Origin: Streptomyces sp. NBC_01446
GTDB lineage: Bacteria; Actinomycetota; Actinomycetes; Streptomycetales; Streptomycetaceae
Reading direction: 5' to 3'
NCBI RefSeq assembly: GCF_026340095.1
Contig: NZ_JAPEPO010000001.1
Location: 7,708,501 to 7,772,500 of the forward strand
DNA: 64,000 nucleotides
Shown: positions 53,823-62,121 of the stretch, one piece after another
How the letters are laid out: every line of letters begins with the position of its first letter
Numbering within the stretch: position 1 is the first letter of the stretch
The notes under the pieces: generated by a model
Seen by the model: the letters and a program-made list of their open reading frames with translations, nothing else
What the model was told of the DNA's origin: nothing
The model's database searches: none
Translations under genes and position numbers: made by a program

Positions 53823-54587
53823 CTAATCCGACCGTTCTATGCCGTATTCGTAGGCGACTTCCCAGCGCACGTCGGGGACGACGATGTCCGCCGTTTCGAC
53901 GGGGCGGCCGTCGGTGTCGTAGTAGGTCCGCTCGATCAGCAGTACCAGGTCGCCGACGCTGATGCCCAGCAGGTTCGCCTGGGCCTGTGTGGCACGCCCC
54001 GGCCGCGGGATCTCGACGGCGTTGTCGATGATGATGCCGATGGACCGCATCCGCTCCACGACGCCGCGGCCGGCGAGCGGGCCCATCTCGGGCAGCACGA
54101 TGGGGCTCTGGCCGGTGATGGCCATGGGCTCCCAGCTCGCCGAGGTCTGTACGGGTCGGCCATCCGCGAGGAATTCATAGTCCGTTCGCACGCAGAGGTC
54201 ACCTGGTGAGATACCGAGACGCTGGGCGATGTGGTCCGGGGCGGGAGTTCGGGCCTGGGAGTTGGACTCCCAGGCGCCGGCCTGTCCGAGTTCGCTCATG
54301 TCGGCGCGGAAGGGAGAGCCGCCGCGTCGTTCGCGGTGACGCGAACGCACCATGCGGCGACGCTCACGTGGGCGACATACGTAAGTGCCTGACCCGGAGC
54401 GGCCTTCCAGGATGCCTTCGATGATCAAGCGTTCCGTGGCCTTTTGGAGCACGTTGGGGCCGACGGAGTAGTGCGCGGCGAGCTGGGCGCGGCTGGGCAG
54501 ACGGTCACCGACTCCCCACTCTCCGGCTGAGATCCGGCGGCGCAGGTCGGCGGCGACGCGCTGGTACGGCGGCGGCTCGTGCCCCAT
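53823..54587 (-). CDS. GntR/UTRA family transcriptional regulator
   Basis: 254 aa. N-terminal winged helix (YQRVAADLRRRISAGEWGVG; LPSRAQLAAHYSVGPNVLQK; GSGTYVCRP). A basic linker leads to the UTRA effector domain (HIAQRLGISPGDLCVRTDYE; LLGISVGDLVLLIERTYYDT). It is divergent from a five-gene operon starting at 54720, with two direct-repeat sites between. Similar GntR genes in actinobacterial integrative elements control transfer functions; no transfer genes are seen here. Confidence 0.92.
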   Translation of the reverse strand: MGHEPPPYQRVAADLRRRISAGEWGVGDRLPSRAQLAAHYSVGPNVLQKATERLIIEGILEGRSGSGTYVCRPRERRRMVRSRHRERRGGSPFRADMSELGQAGAWESNSQARTPAPDHIAQRLGISPGDLCVRTDYEFLADGRPVQTSASWEPMAITGQSPIVLPEMGPLAGRGVVERMRSIGIIIDNAVEIPRPGRATQAQANLLGISVGDLVLLIERTYYDTDGRPVETADIVVPDVRWEVAYEYGIERSD

Positions 54588-54647
54588 GTGGTGTCTCCGT
54601 ACGTCGGCGTGGACGAAGGCGGCGGGAATTACTGCATCCCGATTGAC

Positions 54648-54681
54648 AAGCTAATGCATCAGCAGGAAGCTAATGCATCAG
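54648..54681. promoter_or_regulatory. Direct-repeat operator for GntR regulator
   Basis: AAGCTAATGCATCAG occurs at 54648-54662 and again at 54667-54681, 19 bases apart. Each core CTAATGCATCAG is nearly palindromic around ATGCAT. The spacing puts both on one helix face within about two turns. AT-rich, and located between the GntR gene and the divergent operon. Confidence 0.75.
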
Positions 54682-54719
54682 ATCTACGTTGCGTGATCAG
54701 ACCTGTGTGGGGGAGAGCT

Positions 54720-54983
54720 GTGGATTCACCGAAGAACCGCACCAGCCAGTTGGAGGCACTGATCCAGCACGCCTTCGCCGCTCCACCCCACACCGAGACC
54801 TTTGCAACCCTCATACGCGTCACCGCACCAGTCCCGGACGAGCTCGACGAAGACGTACGCCGCGCGCTGCTCGCGGCACTGCAGGCCACGGCAGACCGGT
54901 TCGGCCATATCGTCGCGCCGGATGGCTCCACCCTGTGGGCCGAAGTCGACCGCGCACCGGTGACAAGGAAGGGCCACTCATGA
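54720..54983 (+). CDS. Small conserved protein, first gene of the GntR-divergent operon
   Basis: 87 aa from GTG 54720, with GGGGGAGAG upstream. Mostly helical (RTSQLEALIQHAFAAPPHTE; DELDEDVRRALLAALQATAD). No family name known to me. Its stop overlaps the next start (ATGA). Confidence 0.7.
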   Translation: MDSPKNRTSQLEALIQHAFAAPPHTETFATLIRVTAPVPDELDEDVRRALLAALQATADRFGHIVAPDGSTLWAEVDRAPVTRKGHS

Positions 54984-55261
54984 GCATCCAAGCCCACCCC
55001 GCCCCCGCGTCATGTCTCGTTCCCGTCCCGCCCAAGCCCGACGAGCCAGGTACGTCAGGCGATGTTCGCGCCCGCGAGCATGACGGCCTGAGCACGCCGG
55101 CCGAGGTCTGGGAAAGGATTCGAGGTAATGCCTGTGCGGGCTGCGGGAGTACGAAGAACTTGCAACCCGGTGGATTCGCCTACGTCAGGTTGCGCGGATT
55201 ACTTGGCTTCGCGGTGCGGGTCTGCCCCGACTGCCCTCGATCTGTTGGGGGTGTGCGGTGA
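54980..55261 (+). CDS. Small protein with two CxxC motifs
   Basis: 93 aa. C-terminal half has CAGCGSTKNLQPGG and RVCPDCPRS, a likely zinc-binding pair (CxxC...CxxC). The N-terminus is proline-rich. It overlaps the genes on both sides (ATGA upstream, TGATG downstream). Function unknown. Confidence 0.68.
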   Translation: MSIQAHPAPASCLVPVPPKPDEPGTSGDVRAREHDGLSTPAEVWERIRGNACAGCGSTKNLQPGGFAYVRLRGLLGFAVRVCPDCPRSVGGVR

Positions 55262-55761
55262 TGCCCGCCGACGGGAGGGCTGAGAGCTGGACGCCCGGTG
55301 CTGAACCGGGGGAGGGGCTCCAACGGGCCTGGCTGCTGGGCCGTTGTGGCACAGTACGGATCACCGGCGCGGAGGTGTTACGCGTCAGCGGCACCGTGGC
55401 CGTTGCGGCTCTGGCTCTTCTTGAGGCGAGTGGAACACCGCTGGGGCCAATCCTGGCCAACCGCGCCCGCTTTACGGCTGAGATCGTCGTCGCCGCGGGC
55501 ACGAGAGCTACCTGGCCTCCGTTGCCAGGCACCACCTGTGTTGAGGATGCCGTGATGTGGTGTCCTGCACCGGAGTTCACGGCCGCCGGTCGCCGCCATA
55601 CGGGCGGTCGCACGTGGATCTGTGCCCCCGCTCCCGGGAGGCCGGCTACCACCGACGGCGACGTGTTGTGCGAGGCGCTCACTACCGCACTGGTCGAGCT
55701 GGCGGCGCCCGGGCTCGACCTCGCGCGACCGGCACGCTGGGGAGGGACGCGCCTCTCATGA
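55261..55761 (+). CDS. Hypothetical protein
   Basis: 166 aa from ATG 55261 (GTG 55258 possible). It has an alanine/valine-rich core (VLRVSGTVAVAALALLEASG) and a cysteine-containing C-terminal half (PGTTCVEDAVMWCPAPEFTA). No family recognised. Both ends overlap neighbouring genes, so it is a genuine operon member. Confidence 0.65.
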   Translation: MPADGRAESWTPGAEPGEGLQRAWLLGRCGTVRITGAEVLRVSGTVAVAALALLEASGTPLGPILANRARFTAEIVVAAGTRATWPPLPGTTCVEDAVMWCPAPEFTAAGRRHTGGRTWICAPAPGRPATTDGDVLCEALTTALVELAAPGLDLARPARWGGTRLS

Positions 55762-56279
55762 AACCGACTCCTCTTGCGCGCTATGACTCCAGCGCGCCAG
55801 TCCCGGGCCGTGACCTCGAACCGGTCCCTGCGCAAGGCCTGCCCACTGCTCGCCCCAAAGCCGGCACTTGTCCTCCGCGCCAGTGCAGGGTGGCCTTGCC
55901 TGGAGCTTCGCGTTCCAGCGTGGCCCATGCCCGCGCGCACGCGGCAGATGCTCTGCGCCAGTGGCAGATCGACGACGACATCGTCGAGGCTCTGCGGCTC
56001 ATCGTCAGTGAACTCGTCACCAACGCCGTGGTCCACACAGCGAGTCGGACCATCGAGATCACTGTGTCCGTCACCGCCACTGAGGCCGTCGTGACCGTCA
56101 CCGACCAGGGACTGTTCGGAACACCCGTCGCAAGGGAGGCGCGCCCCGAGGAAGAACACGGACGAGGCCTGGCCCTCGTCGAGGCCCTGGCCACCCGATG
56201 GGAGTCCACACCACTCGCCGACGGGACCCAAGTTGAGGCCGCGGTCACTCTCCCTGAACAGGCGACAGACGCGCTGTGA
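55758..56279 (+). CDS. ATP-binding protein, RsbW-like anti-sigma/HATPase
   Basis: 173 aa. GHKL ATPase motifs: N-box VSELVTNAVVHTASRTIEIT (ELxxNAxxH), G1-like VTVTDQGLFGTPVAR, and HGRGLALVEALATRWES (G2). The N-terminal 45 residues are variable. Such proteins are serine kinases or anti-sigma/partner switches; in streptomycetes they occur with DUF397 and WhiJ-type genes. ATG 55758 overlaps the previous stop. Confidence 0.88.
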   Translation: MKPTPLARYDSSAPVPGRDLEPVPAQGLPTARPKAGTCPPRQCRVALPGASRSSVAHARAHAADALRQWQIDDDIVEALRLIVSELVTNAVVHTASRTIEITVSVTATEAVVTVTDQGLFGTPVAREARPEEEHGRGLALVEALATRWESTPLADGTQVEAAVTLPEQATDAL

Positions 56280-56716
56280 CAGGGCAAGAGGCTCCTCACA
56301 CACCCGCCCTCCATGCGCCGCGGGCAGACTCGGCCTTGGCCGTGGACCAGGCCCCGCCGCAGAGAATCCACGCCCGGCAACCGCCTCAAGCGCCGGTCCC
56401 CGGTTCCTTCTGGTGCGATGCTGCCCCTCACCTCTGCGGCGGCCGCATGATCTGGCTGGGCGGACAGGCCTGCTGGACACCTGGGCAGGCGCCGGCCTGG
56501 ATCGGATGGCGAGCCGGACACGTTGCCGACAAGTTCGATGACCAACTGGCCCGGCCGGTGCGCGCATGGACCCAAGACCATGCCGAGCATCAACGGGCGA
56601 GCGGACAGCTTGCTAGGGGGATCACCTACTCGCTTGTCGTCTGCGACGGCAGCGTCCAGTTCGTCCTGGCAGCCACGCCCGGCGTTTTCGACCTCGACGG
56701 TGAGAGTGCGCCATGA
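56276..56716 (+). CDS. Hypothetical protein, last gene of the operon
   Basis: 146 aa, GTG 56276 overlapping the ATPase stop. Tryptophan-rich middle (IWLGGQACWTPGQAPAWIGW) and a C-terminal strand-helix segment (ITYSLVVCDGSVQFVLAATP). No known family recognised. Confidence 0.65.
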   Translation: MTGQEAPHTPALHAPRADSALAVDQAPPQRIHARQPPQAPVPGSFWCDAAPHLCGGRMIWLGGQACWTPGQAPAWIGWRAGHVADKFDDQLARPVRAWTQDHAEHQRASGQLARGITYSLVVCDGSVQFVLAATPGVFDLDGESAP

Positions 56717-56878
56717 GGCATGCCCTGCCGCACCTTCCTCGCGGCGGCACTCCATAGATCTCTGCCCGGTGGCCCGGATGACCTCTGCCCCGGCCATTGG
56801 GCAGGGCCCAACCCCGGCGCGCGAGAACCCCCTGTGCCGGGCCGTTCCACAACTGCCGCAACGGATCAGGGAGGAACC

Positions 56879-56938
56879 ATGACCAACCTCGGGTTGCCCA
56901 CCGTCCCCCCGCAGCCCCGCAGCCCCGCACGGAACTGA
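56879..56938 (+). CDS. Possible 19-residue small gene
   Basis: ATG 56879 has GGGAGG five bases upstream and encodes MTNLGLPTVPPQPRSPARN. It lies 160 bases after the operon. Strong ribosome site, but the size makes it uncertain; a leader or ribosomally made peptide is conceivable. Confidence 0.3.
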   Translation: MTNLGLPTVPPQPRSPARN

Positions 56939-57083
56939 CGGGTGGATTCGGGTACGCGTCTCAGGTGTCGAGCAGGCCCGGCCTGCGGTGCGGGAACTCG
57001 ATGGGGCCCGCGGTGTTGGCCCGCGACAAGAGCAAGAGCTGGTCAACGTACCCGCCACCATGGCGTAGAGTCGTGTTTACCGA

Positions 57084-57157
57084 CGCGGGGTGGAGCAGCT
57101 CGGTAGCTCGCTGGGCTCATAACCCAGAGGTCGCAGGTTCAAATCCTGTCCCCGCTA
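57084..57157 (+). tRNA. Initiator tRNA-fMet (CAT)
   Basis: 74 bases from CGCGGGG to the discriminator A, CCA not encoded. Anticodon CAT at 57118-57120 in the stem-loop GCTGGGCTCATAACCCAG, with the GGG/CCC pairs next to the loop that mark initiators. T-arm CAGGTTCAAATCCTG is regular. The first acceptor pair (C1 with T) is mismatched, as in initiator tRNAs. A strong terminator follows at once. Confidence 0.95.
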
Positions 57158-57164
57158 CTGCATT

Positions 57165-57204
57165 ACCGCAGGGCCCGGATCCCCACGGATCCGGGCCCTG
57201 CGGT
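57165..57204 (+). terminator. Terminator of tRNA-fMet
   Basis: Perfect 18-bp stem: 57165-57182 (ACCGCAGGGCCCGGATCC), loop CCAC, 57187-57204. No T-run. It begins 7 bases after the tRNA. Confidence 0.85.
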
Positions 57205-57614
57205 GTAGAGGCCCCCGTGGGTCGCGCCCTCGATGAGGAAGAGCTCGATGCTCTCGCCGGCTGGGGCTATGACGCCCTCGCTGAAGGTCAGCGTCGGTTG
57301 CGGCCTCGGTGCCGACGGTCATCGGCAGCGGACACGGGGCGATCATGTCGACGTCGGCGAAGGCATCGTCCTGGTCAAGTTGACGCCGCGCGCGGGCCGG
57401 GTAGACGGGTGCTGGATGTGGGGACGCGGACCGGTAGCGCTGGCACGCTGGCCCTTTCGAAGCGTTATGCAGGCAGCCTTCGGCCACACCACTGGCTACG
57501 CGAGACCCAGGCGCGTCGCCTCCTCGACCGGATCACACGCACCGTCATCACCGCCTTCGGCGTGCGGCTCGCTTTGAGCGACTGCAGCCGGCCCGCCACG
57601 CCCCAGAGCAGTGC
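57205..57614. other. Interval after tRNA without intact genes
   Basis: A minus-strand fragment reads TFSEGVIAPAGESIELFLIE and GATHGGLYTAGPG near 57200-57290, possibly the end of a lost hydrolase-like gene. Nothing else is convincing. Confidence 0.35.
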
Positions 57615-57806
57615 TCAGCGCCGGGCCCAGATCAGGATGGCGGCGAGTTGAAGAGCGGGCTCGTAGGCGTTGGCCGGCTTGTCGGTTCGCAGGGCAAGGC
57701 CGCGCCACTGCCTGAGGCGTGCGATACACCGCTCGACCGTATTGCACTGCGCGTATGCCTCACTGTCGAAAGCTGGTGGGCGACCTCCCTCGCGGCTTCG
57801 GCGCAA
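57615..57806 (-). mobile_element. IS5-family transposase C-terminal fragment
   Basis: The minus strand reads GGRPPAFDSEAYAQCNTVER and CIARLRQWRGLALRTDKPAN, the conserved C-terminal block GRPPxFDxExYxxxNTVERxI of an IS5 subgroup. The N-terminal and central parts are absent. Confidence 0.8.
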
Positions 57807-57915
57807 TTCCCATCCCGGTCACGGACTGCGGGAGTTGCAGGGGCCGGGCGTCGGCGATGAGTTCCAGGGTCGTACCGGGTCTACGGGACAGCGACCGCCG
57901 ACGAGAGGACCGATC

Positions 57916-58524
57916 ATGCCCACCGCCGAGACCGCGCGGAACCCCGACGCCGTCCCGCCGATCACGGACACTGAACGGCAGACCGCGTCGGGCAAGGTGC
58001 TCTGGCACTTCACGATGTCGCTGGACGGCTTCGTGGCGGGGCCAGCCCATTGCCTGGACTGGATGACAGGCGTCGCGTCGCGGCCCGGCCTGGTCGAGGA
58101 GTACACGCAGTCGACCGGCGCCGTGCTGGGAGGCCGGGACGGCTGGGACGCCTACCCCGACGCGAGCGCGACCTACGGCGGCCAGTGGCAGGGGCCCGTG
58201 TTCGTCCTCACCCACCGTCCCGAGGAGCTGAAGCCCGTCGACGGCGTGACGTTCCTCAACTGCGATGTGGCCGAGGCGGTCCGGATCGCTCTGGACGCCG
58301 CCGGGGGCAAGAATCTTGAGGTCCTGTCACCCTCGATCGGCCGTCAGCTCCTGGAGCGTGGGCTCATTGACGAGATCGACCTGCACATCGCGCCGGTCCT
58401 GCTCGGCGACGGGATCCGCCTGTTCGACAACCCGGGCGGCTCGCCGGTCCGGCTCGGCCTTGTCAACGGCAGCGATCCGTCGCTCGTGGTGAACGTGCGC
58501 TACCGCCTGGCCGCCGCCGGTTGA
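57916..58524 (+). CDS. Dihydrofolate reductase family (RibD C-terminal domain) protein
   Basis: 202 aa. Starts with VLWHFTMSLDGFVAGPAHCL (the S-L-D-G-F/x-A motif), then AVLGGRDGWDAYPD, and ends with LIDEIDLHIAPVLLGDGIRL. This is the RibD-C/YwjB-like fold, which reduces small carbonyl or pterin-like substrates; many members have unknown substrates. ATG 57916 follows GAGAGGA. Confidence 0.9.
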   Translation: MPTAETARNPDAVPPITDTERQTASGKVLWHFTMSLDGFVAGPAHCLDWMTGVASRPGLVEEYTQSTGAVLGGRDGWDAYPDASATYGGQWQGPVFVLTHRPEELKPVDGVTFLNCDVAEAVRIALDAAGGKNLEVLSPSIGRQLLERGLIDEIDLHIAPVLLGDGIRLFDNPGGSPVRLGLVNGSDPSLVVNVRYRLAAAG

Positions 58525-58633
58525 ACCGTCGGCATCGATACCGCCGCCTCGTCGCCCGGCAGGGGTTCTCAGGGGGCGGCGCCTCTATTCTGTTGCCGCT
58601 CGTGTCCTATCAGTTACACCTCGGGGGAAACAC

Positions 58634-59560
58634 GTGAACGCCTGGAACCCGGGCGGGCAGCCGCCCTATGACCCGCGGGCAGGGCACCCGCCCCAGCCCG
58701 GCCCGTACCCGCCACCGCCGCCCCAGGGCCCGTACCCGCCGCGGATCCCGCACCCCTACGGGCCCCAGCCGTACCCGCCGCACCCCGGCCCGCCGGTATC
58801 GCCCGGCCCCTTGCGCCGGCTGTGGCTGAGGATCGGCCCCATCCACGCCGCCCGCAGGGTGTTCAAGCCGTCCCGCCCCGGCATAGTCGACGACGCCTTC
58901 GTCGCCCGCGTCCAGAAGATCCGCACGCTGGTCGGTCTGGGCGCTGTGGTGTGGATGTCAGTGGCCTACAAGGTCGCCCAGTCGGTGGGTGACATCGCCG
59001 ACGACCGGCTGAGCCAGTCCTGGAACAGCGTCCTGATGCTGTCGGTGACCTTCCCCGTCGCCGTGGGCGTCCTGCTCGCCCTCGCCGCGCCCTCCGCCCG
59101 CCGTGAACTGCTGCGCCGGGCCGCCAGGTGTTTCGGCGCGATCGTGGCCATAGTGGCCGCGGTCGGCGTGTTCCCGGCCGCCGTGCTCTCCGGCTTCGTC
59201 GACGGCCGGTTCGCCACCAGCCCGGCGATGGCCGTCGTCACCTACGGCACGACGATCCTGACGTTCCTGTGGGTGGTGCCCTTCATGTTCTGGGGCATCG
59301 GCCTGGCACTCGTACACGTCTTCCGCACCGCGGACATCCACGAGACCGTGCCGCCGCTGCTGGCGATGACGCTGGTCTGGGAGATGACGCTCGTCGACCT
59401 GTTCACCGGTGCCTACGCGGGCGTGCCGGGCCCGCTCCGGGTGCTGTTCATGCTCGGCGCCCCGGTCTCGGTGACCGCGGTCGGCCTGTGGGAACTGCAC
59501 CGGCTGCGCGCGTACTACGGCATCGCGGTCCGCGACATGCTGATGCGGCAGCCGAGTTAG
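58634..59560 (+). CDS. Proline-rich N-terminus membrane protein
   Basis: 308 aa. The first 60 residues are a P/Y/G-rich repeat (PYPPPPPQGPYPPRIPHPYG), probably cytoplasmic and disordered. After that come about six hydrophobic segments (VGLGAVVWMSVAYKVAQ; MLSVTFPVAVGVLLALA; AIVAIVAAVGVFPAAVL; TILTFLWVVPFMFWGIGLAL). GTG 58634 follows GGGGGAA. No function recognised. Confidence 0.72.
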   Translation: MNAWNPGGQPPYDPRAGHPPQPGPYPPPPPQGPYPPRIPHPYGPQPYPPHPGPPVSPGPLRRLWLRIGPIHAARRVFKPSRPGIVDDAFVARVQKIRTLVGLGAVVWMSVAYKVAQSVGDIADDRLSQSWNSVLMLSVTFPVAVGVLLALAAPSARRELLRRAARCFGAIVAIVAAVGVFPAAVLSGFVDGRFATSPAMAVVTYGTTILTFLWVVPFMFWGIGLALVHVFRTADIHETVPPLLAMTLVWEMTLVDLFTGAYAGVPGPLRVLFMLGAPVSVTAVGLWELHRLRAYYGIAVRDMLMRQPS

Positions 59561-59610
59561 CCAGGTCAGCCGGGGCGAGCACCCTGCGTTTAGTGACTCG
59601 CCGATCGCGA

Positions 59611-59648
59611 GCGTACGTTCGTACATTCCAGAGTGTACGATCGTACGC
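59611..59648. promoter_or_regulatory. Operator touching the acetyltransferase start codon
   Basis: GCGTACGTTCGTAC (59611-59624) and GTACGATCGTACGC (59635-59648) are inverted repeats matching at 13 of 14 positions, separated by 10 bases. The right arm ends at the base before ATG 59649. No ribosome site precedes the ATG, suggesting a leaderless transcript. Probably bound by the TetR protein encoded downstream. Confidence 0.75.
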
Positions 59649-60233
59649 ATGACGACGACGGACTACTTCGCGGACGACCCGCGGACGAACCTGGAGCGCA
59701 TGCTCGCGGGTGACCTCTACATCGCCGACGATCCGGAGATCGGCCGGCGTCAGCGGCGGGCGATGCAGTTGGCCGCCCGCTACCAGGACGCCTTCATCGA
59801 GGACGCCGACAAGGCCCGGCCGATCCTGGCCGACCTGCTCGAGTCCGTGGGGGAGGGCGTCGAGGTGCGGCCGCCGCTGTACGTCGACTACGGCAGCAAC
59901 ATCACCATCGGTGCCCGCACCTTCGTCAACTACCACCTCACCGCGCTCGACGTCGCCCGGATCACCATCGGCGAGGACTGCCAGATCGGCCCCAACGTCC
60001 AACTCCTCACCCCCACCCACCCGGTGGAGCCGCAGCCCCGCCGCGACAAGCTGGAAGCCGCGCTGCCCATCACCATCGGCGACAACGTCTGGCTCGGCGG
60101 CGGCGTCATCGTGTGCCCCGGAGTGACCATCGGGGACAACTCCGTCATCGGCGCCGGGGCTGTCGTCACCAAGGACATTCCGGCGAACGTCGTGGCCGTC
60201 GGCAACCCCGCCCGCCCCGTCCGCACCCTCTGA
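59649..60233 (+). CDS. Sugar O-acetyltransferase (maltose/galactoside acetyltransferase type)
   Basis: 194 aa left-handed beta-helix enzyme using acetyl-CoA. The N-terminal Mac domain (NLERMLAGDLYIADDPEIGR) precedes hexapeptide repeats (ITIGARTFVN; ITIGEDCQIGPNVQLLTPTH with catalytic His; VTIGDNSVIGAGAVVTKDIP). Normal length. It is followed 11 bases later by a TetR gene, probably in one transcript. Confidence 0.93.
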   Translation: MTTTDYFADDPRTNLERMLAGDLYIADDPEIGRRQRRAMQLAARYQDAFIEDADKARPILADLLESVGEGVEVRPPLYVDYGSNITIGARTFVNYHLTALDVARITIGEDCQIGPNVQLLTPTHPVEPQPRRDKLEAALPITIGDNVWLGGGVIVCPGVTIGDNSVIGAGAVVTKDIPANVVAVGNPARPVRTL

Positions 60234-60244
60234 CCGGCGTCCCC

Positions 60245-60787
60245 ATGGCCACCGGACGCACGGACCCGCACCGCCGCGAGCGCATCCTCGCCGCCACCCT
60301 CGACCACATCGCCGAAGAGGGCGTCGCCGGGGTCTCCCACCGCAAGATCGCCGTACGCGCCGACGTGCCGCTCGGCTCGATGACCTACCACTTCGCCGGC
60401 ATCGACGACCTGTTGCGCGAGGCCTTCACCCGGTTCGCCGACGAGATCGTGGCCGTGTTCGAGCGGCACCTGGCCGACGTCGAGACCTCCGAGCGGGCCC
60501 GCGAAGCCGTCACCGACCTCATCCACGCGCTGTCCGCAGGTTCACGGCGCGATCTCGTACTCACCCACGAGCTCTACGCCCTCGCCGCCCGCCGCGACGA
60601 GTACCGCGAACTCACCCACGCCTGGATGGCCCGCAGCCGCGACCTCCTGGAGCGGCACTTCGACGCGGACACCGCCCGCCAACTGGACGCGCTGATCGAG
60701 GGGTTGGTCCTGCACCGCTCCCTCGATACTGCCCCGCAGAGCCGCGAACTCACTCGGGCGGCCGTGCGGCACATGACCTCCGGCTGA
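60245..60787 (+). CDS. TetR family transcriptional regulator
   Basis: 180 aa. Helix-turn-helix: RERILAATLDHIAEEGVAGV and SHRKIAVRADVPLGSMTYHF; ligand domain after residue 60. Co-directional with the acetyltransferase, whose palindromic promoter is its likely target. Confidence 0.92.
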   Translation: MATGRTDPHRRERILAATLDHIAEEGVAGVSHRKIAVRADVPLGSMTYHFAGIDDLLREAFTRFADEIVAVFERHLADVETSERAREAVTDLIHALSAGSRRDLVLTHELYALAARRDEYRELTHAWMARSRDLLERHFDADTARQLDALIEGLVLHRSLDTAPQSRELTRAAVRHMTSG

Positions 60788-60954
60788 TCCCGGCCTGATC
60801 TCCGGCCAACCCCCAGTGCGTAGCCGGCCTCGAGCCGCCCGTGGGGTGCGGACCTGACCCCGCAACCCCACGGGCTCCCATCCGCCGGCCCGCGCACTAG
60901 TGTCTGATCGCCACCGCCAGGACACGGTGGCGTTCGACGAGGAGGGTGGCCGCG

Positions 60955-62121
60955 ATGACGCAGCAGTTCGGTGACTACCAGCACGAGATCTACTTCAACG
61001 CGCTCGGGGGCGTCGTCCCCGAGCTGCCCATGGCCTTCGCGGAACTGGAGCAGCGGGCCAGCCAGGCGCTCGCCCCGTCCGTGTGGTCATACGTCGCGGG
61101 AGGCGCGGGCGACGAGTTCACCCAGCGCCAGAACGTCACCGCGTTCGAACAGTGGGGGCTCGTGCCGCGCATGTTCGTCGGGGCGAGCAAGCGGGACCTG
61201 AGCGTCGACCTCTTCGGACTGAAGCTCGACAGCCCCCTGTTCATGTGCCCCATCGGCGTGATCGGGCTCTGCGGACAGGACGGGCACGGGGACCTCGCGA
61301 CGGCACGGGCCGCCGCGCGCACGGGAGTTCCGATGGTGGCCTCCACCCTGTCCGCGGACCCCATGGAGGACGTGGCCAAGGAGTTCGGCGACACCCCCGG
61401 CTTCTTCCAGCTCTACACGCCGACCGACCGCGACCTCGCCGAGAGCCTCGTCAGCCGCGCGGAGGCGGCCGGCTTCAAGGGCATCGTCGTCACCATGGAC
61501 ACCTGGGTCACCGGCTGGCGGCCCCGCGACCTGTCCACCGGCAACTTCCCCCAGCTGCGCGGCCACTGCCTCAGCAACTACACCTCCGACCCGGTCTTCC
61601 GCTCCCGGCTCCCGCAGGGCCGCGCCGATGACACACAGGCCGTCGTCATGCAGTTCGCGAGCGTCTTCGGCAACCCCCTGACGTGGGACGACCTCCCCTG
61701 GCTGCGCTCGCTCACCAACCTTCCGCTGATCGTCAAGGGCCTGTGCCACCCCGAGGACGTACGACGCGCCAAGGACGGCGGCGTCGACGGCATCTACTGC
61801 TCGAACCACGGCGGACGGCAGGCCAACGGAGGACTCGCCGCCATCGACGCCCTGCCCGACGTGGTGGAGGCCGCCGACGGTCTGCCCGTCCTGTTCGACT
61901 CGGGCGTGCGCTCCGGATCCGATGCGGTCAAGGCGCTCGCCCTCGGCGCGACGGCGGTCGGCATCGGCCGCCCCTACGCCTACGGCCTCGCCCTCGGCGG
62001 CGTCGACGGCATCGTCCACGTACTGCGGTCCCTGCTCGCGGAGACCGACCTGATCATGGCTGTGGACGGTTACCCGACGCTCGCCGATCTCACTCCGCAG
62101 GCGCTGCGTCGCCGCCACTGA
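60955..62121 (+). CDS. Lactate 2-monooxygenase / FMN-dependent alpha-hydroxy acid oxidase
   Basis: 388-aa TIM-barrel flavoenzyme. Visible: YVAGGAGDEFTQRQN near the N-terminus, KGIVVTMDTWVTGWRPRDLS, lysine in PLIVKGLCHPEDVRRAKDGG, and the catalytic block GIYCSNHGGRQANGGLAAID with active-site His and Arg. It oxidises L-lactate or related acids; close homologues are annotated lactate 2-monooxygenase. ATG 60955 is placed 8 bases after GGAGGG. Its end overlaps the convergent BrkB gene by 32 bases. Confidence 0.92.
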   Translation: MTQQFGDYQHEIYFNALGGVVPELPMAFAELEQRASQALAPSVWSYVAGGAGDEFTQRQNVTAFEQWGLVPRMFVGASKRDLSVDLFGLKLDSPLFMCPIGVIGLCGQDGHGDLATARAAARTGVPMVASTLSADPMEDVAKEFGDTPGFFQLYTPTDRDLAESLVSRAEAAGFKGIVVTMDTWVTGWRPRDLSTGNFPQLRGHCLSNYTSDPVFRSRLPQGRADDTQAVVMQFASVFGNPLTWDDLPWLRSLTNLPLIVKGLCHPEDVRRAKDGGVDGIYCSNHGGRQANGGLAAIDALPDVVEAADGLPVLFDSGVRSGSDAVKALALGATAVGIGRPYAYGLALGGVDGIVHVLRSLLAETDLIMAVDGYPTLADLTPQALRRRH

